DNA of 9,495 nt from Anaerolineae bacterium (lineage in GTDB: Bacteria > Chloroflexota > Anaerolineae > JAADDB01): contig WFQT01000034.1 of NCBI GenBank assembly GCA_015486895.1, forward strand, positions 1-9,495, given 5' to 3'. Every line of letters starts with the position of its first letter. Within the stretch, counting starts at the first letter, position 1. Positions 6,691 through 9,495 of the stretch are shown here, piece after piece. A program made the position numbers and the translations under genes. The notes under the pieces are model-generated. The model did no database searches. It worked only from the letters and a program-made list of their open reading frames with translations, and was not told the DNA's origin.

Positions 6691-6716
6691 GTCCCGCCTG
6701 TTATTTGTGCTATAAT
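6686..6716 (+). promoter_or_regulatory. Predicted extended -10 promoter for the AIM24 gene
   Basis: TGCTATAAT (6708-6716) is a perfect extended -10 element. An upstream ATGACG (6686-6691) matches the -35 at 4 of 6 positions with a long 19-nt spacer, which extended -10 promoters tolerate. Transcription would start near 6723, giving a leader of roughly 190 nt before the AIM24 start codon. Confidence 0.5.
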
Positions 6717-6847
6717 ATCCTGTTGGCTTGTGGATGTTCTCTGGTTTTTTAGTATCTTGCCAGGGGAATTCTTGCACACTGTGTCAGACAATGAACTAAA
6801 GATTCCACTGGTTACACAAAGTGGATGAACAAAAAATCCTTGGCACT

Positions 6848-6866
6848 CTGTGTAATCCATGGTTAG
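6848..6866. repeat. Single arm of the CACAGATT-type repeat family
   Basis: CTGTGTAATCCATGGTTAG resembles the arms of the elements at 2488-2565 and 4380-4446 (for example CAGTGTAATCTGGG and the complement of TTACCACGGATT). No partner arm is seen nearby. It lies directly upstream of the leader hairpin at 6868. Confidence 0.4.
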
Positions 6867-6867
6867 T

Positions 6868-6895
6868 TTTTTGGTTCTGGTTCGGCCAGGTTAGG
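6868..6895 (+). promoter_or_regulatory. Conserved leader hairpin, copy A (before the AIM24 gene)
   Basis: TTTTTGGTTCTGG, a variable 6-nt stretch, then CAGGTTAGG. CTGG (6877-6880) pairs with CCAG (6886-6889) over a TTCGG loop. It ends 20 nt before the ATG and directly precedes the Shine-Dalgarno. It is 24 of 28 identical to the element before the GT2 gene at 7812-7839, with most differences in the loop. Confidence 0.5.
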
Positions 6896-6915
6896 CAAAC
6901 AAAGGAGTAAATGCA

Positions 6916-7605
6916 ATGGCGTTAGTTTACGAGATTAGTAAGAGTGTGCTGCCGGTGGTAACCATTACCCTAAACGAGGGCGATGTGGTGTACTCCGAGT
7001 CCGGCGGTATGAGTTGGATGTCCGGCAATGTGGAGATGAAGACTCATAGCGGCGGTGGTTTGGGTAAAATGCTTAAGCGCAAATTAAGCGGAGAGTCACT
7101 TTTCATCACTGACTATTCTGTGAAAGGCAATACCGGCACCGTAGCTTTTGCCAGCGAGTTCCCCGGGCGCATTGTGGACTTGCAATTGGGGGTGGGTGAA
7201 AGCATTATTGTGCAAAAGGATGGCTTTATGTGCGCCGAGAAAAGCGTCGATCTGGATATGCATGTCAGCAAGAAGCTGGGTACTGGCTTTTTTGGTGGCG
7301 AAGGCTTCATTATGCAGCGCATTACAGGCCCCGGCGTCGTTTTCCTCGAGTTCGATGGTGACATTGTCGAAAAGGACTTGGAGAAAGGTGAGGAATTGCG
7401 GGTGGACGCCGGTCACGTTGCCATGTTCCAGCCTTCGGTCAAGTACGATGTGCGCATGGTCAAAGGCGTGTCCAATGTTCTCTTTGGTGGCGAAGGGTTG
7501 TTCTTAGCTACTTTGCGAGGGCCGGGTAAAATCTGGCTGCAGACCATGCCCATGTCTAAGTTGGCCGGGAAAGTGATCCCGTTCTTGCCGCTGAAGAGAG
7601 ACTAA
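6916..7605 (+). CDS. AIM24 / TIGR00266 family protein
   Basis: A 229-residue protein, the typical length for bacterial members of the AIM24 (formerly DUF124) family. Visible family signatures are ESGGMSWMSGNVEM (28-41), GGGLGKMLKR (46-55), and two related glycine motifs, FFGGEGFIMQRITGPG (125-140) and LFGGEGLFLATLRGPG (189-204), giving an internal repeat consistent with the beta-sandwich/double-stranded beta-helix fold. WLQTMP (207-212) is also typical. There is no signal peptide or membrane helix, so it is likely cytosolic. The biochemical role of bacterial members is not established; the yeast homologue affects mitochondrial inner-membrane organisation. The ATG at 6916 is preceded by AAAGGAG (6901-6907) with 8 nt spacing. 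Its leader carries a hairpin shared with the next gene. Confidence 0.92.
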   Translation: MALVYEISKSVLPVVTITLNEGDVVYSESGGMSWMSGNVEMKTHSGGGLGKMLKRKLSGESLFITDYSVKGNTGTVAFASEFPGRIVDLQLGVGESIIVQKDGFMCAEKSVDLDMHVSKKLGTGFFGGEGFIMQRITGPGVVFLEFDGDIVEKDLEKGEELRVDAGHVAMFQPSVKYDVRMVKGVSNVLFGGEGLFLATLRGPGKIWLQTMPMSKLAGKVIPFLPLKRD

Positions 7606-7635
7606 AGCATGGCGTCGACTCCGGGAACGGCAGAT

Positions 7636-7659
7636 GAAGTAGCATAGGGCCTTGTGCCC
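7636..7659 (+). repeat. 24-nt direct repeat, copy 1
   Basis: GAAGTAGCATAGGGCC followed by TTGTGCCC is 23 of 24 identical to 7768-7791. It contains a GGGC/GCCC mini-stem around a 5-nt loop. It lies 31 nt after the AIM24 stop codon, so it is in that gene's 3' untranslated region. Confidence 0.8.
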
Positions 7660-7722
7660 ATTTGTGGGATATACGCTCGCCGGCCACGCTACCGGGGCTT
7701 TAATAATATCTTACGAGTGAAA

Positions 7723-7743
7723 TTCTTGTGCGCTGGACAAGAA
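7723..7743. repeat. Perfect 7-bp inverted repeat TTCTTGT/ACAAGAA
   Basis: The two 7-nt arms flank a 7-nt loop (GCGCTGG) in the gap between the AIM24 and GT2 genes. On the plus strand it is followed by an A-rich run, not a T-run, so it is not a plus-strand intrinsic terminator. An operator or RNA hairpin is possible. Confidence 0.5.
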
Positions 7744-7752
7744 AACAAAAAT

Positions 7753-7809
7753 TTAACGCAGGGCCGCGAAGTAGCATAGGGCCTCGTGCCCTTCGCGCCT
7801 TTGCATTGA
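7753..7809 (+). repeat. Long imperfect hairpin element containing 24-nt repeat copy 2
   Basis: The left arm 7753-7771 (TTAACGCAGGGCCGCGAAG) and the right arm 7791-7809 (CTTCGCGCCTTTGCATTGA) can form 17 of 19 RNA pairs, three of them G-U. Inside is the second 24-nt repeat (7768-7791). The TTAACGC...CTTCGCGCCTTTGC arms resemble a class of dispersed intergenic repeats common in Chloroflexota and some other phyla; that assignment is from memory. The element sits immediately before the leader hairpin of the GT2 gene. Confidence 0.6.
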
Positions 7810-7811
7810 GC

Positions 7812-7839
7812 TTTTTGGTTCTGGCTTGTTCAGGTTAGG
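7812..7839 (+). promoter_or_regulatory. Conserved leader hairpin, copy B (before the GT2 gene)
   Basis: TTTTTGGTTCTGG and CAGGTTAGG are identical to copy A at 6868-6895. The middle 6 nt differ, yet CTGG (7821-7824) can still pair with TCAG (7830-7833) over a 5-nt loop, through a G-U. It ends 15 nt before the TTG start codon, just before GGAAGGAGG. Confidence 0.5.
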
Positions 7840-7854
7840 GGGAAGGAGGCAATT

Positions 7855-8820
7855 TTGACCCAAGAAAGGTCCCGGTACTCCGTTATTGTGCCGGTGTACA
7901 ACGAAAAAGAAGTGTTGCCGGAACTTTACCGGCGCTTGACCGAAGTCATGTCGTCGCTGCAGGAGCCATACGAGATTGTTATGGTCAATGATGGTAGTCG
8001 TGACCAGTCGGCCGAGATCGTTCGCGAGTTGCACGAAAAGGACCCGCACATCAAACTAATTAATTTCTCGCGCAATTTTGGTCACCAGATAGCTATCTCC
8101 GCGGGTATGGATTACGCTGTTGGCGATGCGGTGGTGATCATTGATGCTGACCTGCAAGACCCGCCGGAGGTGATTCGAGATTTGATCGCCAAATGGCATG
8201 AGGGCTATGATGTTGTCTATGCCGTGCGGGCCCAACGTAAAGGTGAGACGTTCTTCAAATCGTTTACCGCCAGCCTCTTTTACCGCATTATATACCGTAT
8301 TACTGACGTAGATATTCCCTTGGACACTGGCGATTTCCGTCTCATGGATCGCAAGGTCGTGCAGACGATGGGCAAGATGCGCGAGAAGCACCGTTTCATG
8401 CGCGGCCTTTCTAGTTGGGTCGGCTTCCGGCAGACAGGGGTGGAGTACGTGCGGGAAGAGCGCTTCGCCGGGGAGACACATTATCCATTCCGCAGGATGT
8501 TGCGCCTGGCATTGGACGGCATCACTTCCTTTTCCTACTTTCCTTTGCAAATGGCAACTTACTTAGGTTTTATCACCGCCGGGGTGAGTCTGGTGAGCAT
8601 CATTGCGGTGGTATTCCTGCGGCTGTATGGCCACCAGGCACTGCAGGGGCAAGCCACAACTCTGGTGGGGGTGCTCTTCTTGGGTGGCGTGCAACTGATT
8701 TTCTTGGGCATTATCGGGGAGTATTTGGGTCGCATTTACGACGAGGTGAAAAACAGGCCTCTTTATATTGTTTCGGAAACGGTAGGTTTTGAGAAAGAGG
8801 AGAGGTTAACACCACGATGA
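7855..8820 (+). CDS. GT2 family polyprenyl-phosphate glycosyltransferase (GtrB/ArnC/DPM1 type)
   Basis: A 321-residue membrane-anchored transferase. Relatives move a sugar from a nucleotide-sugar to a polyprenyl phosphate on the cytosolic face, making a lipid-linked donor for wall, glycan or protein modification. The GT-A fold runs about 8-225: SVIVPVYNEKEVLPELY (9-25), VMVNDGSRDQS (42-52), NFSRNFGHQIAISAGMDYA (70-88), and the metal-binding DADLQDPPE (97-105). LDTGDFRLMDRKVV (156-169) and the KMREKHRFMRGLSSWVGF acceptor-side motif (174-191) are typical of the GtrB group. Two C-terminal membrane helices (about 232-256 and 267-293) are followed by the usual GEYLGRIYDEVKNRPLYIV. The start is TTG at 7855, supported by GGAAGGAGG 5 nt upstream. 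The stop codon overlaps the next start (ATGA), implying translational coupling to the ProRS-like gene. The sugar substrate cannot be told. Confidence 0.95.
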   Translation: MTQERSRYSVIVPVYNEKEVLPELYRRLTEVMSSLQEPYEIVMVNDGSRDQSAEIVRELHEKDPHIKLINFSRNFGHQIAISAGMDYAVGDAVVIIDADLQDPPEVIRDLIAKWHEGYDVVYAVRAQRKGETFFKSFTASLFYRIIYRITDVDIPLDTGDFRLMDRKVVQTMGKMREKHRFMRGLSSWVGFRQTGVEYVREERFAGETHYPFRRMLRLALDGITSFSYFPLQMATYLGFITAGVSLVSIIAVVFLRLYGHQALQGQATTLVGVLFLGGVQLIFLGIIGEYLGRIYDEVKNRPLYIVSETVGFEKEERLTPR

Positions 8821-9495
8821 TGCAGCGGTTGAGTACGCTGTTCCAGCGGACATGGCGGGAAATGCCTGCTGCCGGTGGTAACGCGGCGGAAAAGTTGCTG
8901 CTGCGGGCCGGTTACTGGTTGCCTCTGAGAGAAGGAACAGCGCTCGGCCCGGTTGGGGTGCTCCTTTACCAGCGTTTGGCGGCTGTTTTGTCGGATTGCC
9001 TGCTACCCGTGGCTAATAGTGTGACTTGGCCTGGTTCCCCGGCAATGGCGTTGTCCTCCCTTGCCGGGCAGGTGCGCTCTATGGTAGGAACGGTACTCTC
9101 CTCCTACCGGCAATTGCCGCTCTCGTTAACCTATCTGAACTGGAACGGCGCTCATACTGCCTGGCAATTTGCTGCCTTGCTGCCTCCGGCCTTGGGAAAT
9201 GATGCCGCGTGGCAGGTGGGCTTGCCGTCGTTGGTGAAGGCACTCTCGTTGCCGTTGCGGACGGTAGCTGATCTTTCTCCGGGCGCTGAAAAAGCGGTCG
9301 CCCTTTTCGTGCTCCAGGCGGAAGGCTCTGACCGCTGGCTGGGTTGTTCACGCTGTCGTTACGAAGCCACTGAGACTGCTGCCGTTGCCCTTTCGCCTCC
9401 TCCCTCGGAAGGATTAGGACAGCCTTTGCATAAAGTTGCTACTCCCGGTTGCCACACCATTACGGCGTTAGCGGATTTCCTCGGCATTCCGGAAC
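8817..9495 (+). CDS. Prolyl-tRNA synthetase-derived pseudo-synthetase (3' end outside window)
   Basis: I see 226 codons without a stop, starting with ATGATG that overlaps the GT2 stop by 4 nt. Regions align with bacterial ProRS in order: RLSTLFQRTWREMPAAG and KLLLRAGYWLPL (4-37) match the conserved LREdPAdAe...HkLLLRAGyI; VLSSYRQLPLSL (93-104) matches the helix before motif 2; FVLQAEG and GCSRCRYEATETAA (164-189) match the E-A-G-E-D and CxxCgYaAN-E-A segments; KVATPGCHTITALADFLGIP (206-225) matches the entry of the INS/YbaK editing domain. Key catalytic parts are gone: the LGPTHEE motif that recognises proline reads ALSSLAG, and motif 2 (FRDE...RPRxGxxRxREFxMKD) is replaced by WNGAHTAWQFAALLPPALG. 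About 30 residues after motif 1 are missing. It should not aminoacylate. An editing, tRNA-binding or regulatory role is inference. The continuous frame argues against simple decay. Confidence 0.75.
   Translation, partial: MMQRLSTLFQRTWREMPAAGGNAAEKLLLRAGYWLPLREGTALGPVGVLLYQRLAAVLSDCLLPVANSVTWPGSPAMALSSLAGQVRSMVGTVLSSYRQLPLSLTYLNWNGAHTAWQFAALLPPALGNDAAWQVGLPSLVKALSLPLRTVADLSPGAEKAVALFVLQAEGSDRWLGCSRCRYEATETAAVALSPPPSEGLGQPLHKVATPGCHTITALADFLGIPE

Noticed and set aside
7677..7710. Intrinsic terminator of the AIM24 gene (CCGG...CCGG then CTTTAATAAT)
   Set aside because: The stem is only 4 bp with an 8-nt loop and the following run is not a U-tract.
9079..9351. Open frame on the minus strand over the right end
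   Set aside because: Its composition is low-complexity Pro/Ala/Arg, it has no family motifs, and it lies opposite the ProRS-derived frame, which has clear homology.
8817..9495. Reading the ProRS-like ORF as an ordinary proS
   Set aside because: Motif 2 and the proline-recognition TxE segment are absent and about 30 residues are missing, so a catalytic prolyl-tRNA synthetase cannot be supported.
1..9495. tRNA or rRNA genes, CRISPR arrays, transposases
   Set aside because: No cloverleaf with TTC-arm consensus, rRNA segment, regularly spaced repeat array or transposase-like frame was seen on either strand.

Overview
The window looks like a chromosomal segment of a free-living bacterium, most likely Chloroflexota (Anaerolineae/Caldilineae-like). 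This is an inference from the style of the 7TM-GAF protein's C-terminus, the AIM24 protein, and gene-to-gene gaps filled with short dispersed repeats such as CACAGATT and TTTTTGGTTCTGG. No rRNA, tRNA, CRISPR array, transposase or phage gene was seen.

Minus strand, read right to left: aspS (aspartyl-tRNA synthetase, 6402-4624), preceded by a promoter with a perfect TATAAT -10 and a leader containing a perfect 7-bp inverted repeat. Then a 314-bp gap with an inverted-repeat element. Next is a two-gene unit with a 2-bp gap: an 80-residue protein resembling a stand-alone I9 subtilisin propeptide/inhibitor (4309-4067), and a subtilisin-family (S8) protease with an intact catalytic triad and no signal peptide (4064-2799). 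After a 479-bp repeat-rich gap comes a second unit: a GNAT acetyltransferase (2319-1783) and, 17 bp further, a polytopic membrane protein with a GAF-like domain that runs off the left edge (1765-1).

Plus strand: a short remnant resembling the N-terminal part of diaminopimelate epimerase (about 6589-6690), an extended -10 promoter (6711-6716), an AIM24/TIGR00266-family protein (6916-7605), a repeat-rich gap, a membrane-anchored GT2 polyprenyl-phosphate glycosyltransferase (7855-8820, TTG start), and, overlapping it by 4 bp, an ORF leaving the right edge (8817-9495). That last ORF is clearly derived from prolyl-tRNA synthetase. It keeps the N-terminal signature, the SSYRQLP helix and the CxxC entry into the editing-domain region, but it has lost the proline-binding TxE and all of motif 2.

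Most unusual items: (i) the ProRS-derived pseudo-synthetase coupled to a glycosyltransferase; (ii) the trans-encoded propeptide-like partner in front of a protease that has its own propeptide-like N-domain, the pair being bracketed by two copies of an inverted-repeat element; (iii) a near-identical 28-nt hairpin-forming leader in front of both the AIM24 and GT2 genes, with a diverged loop and preserved pairing.
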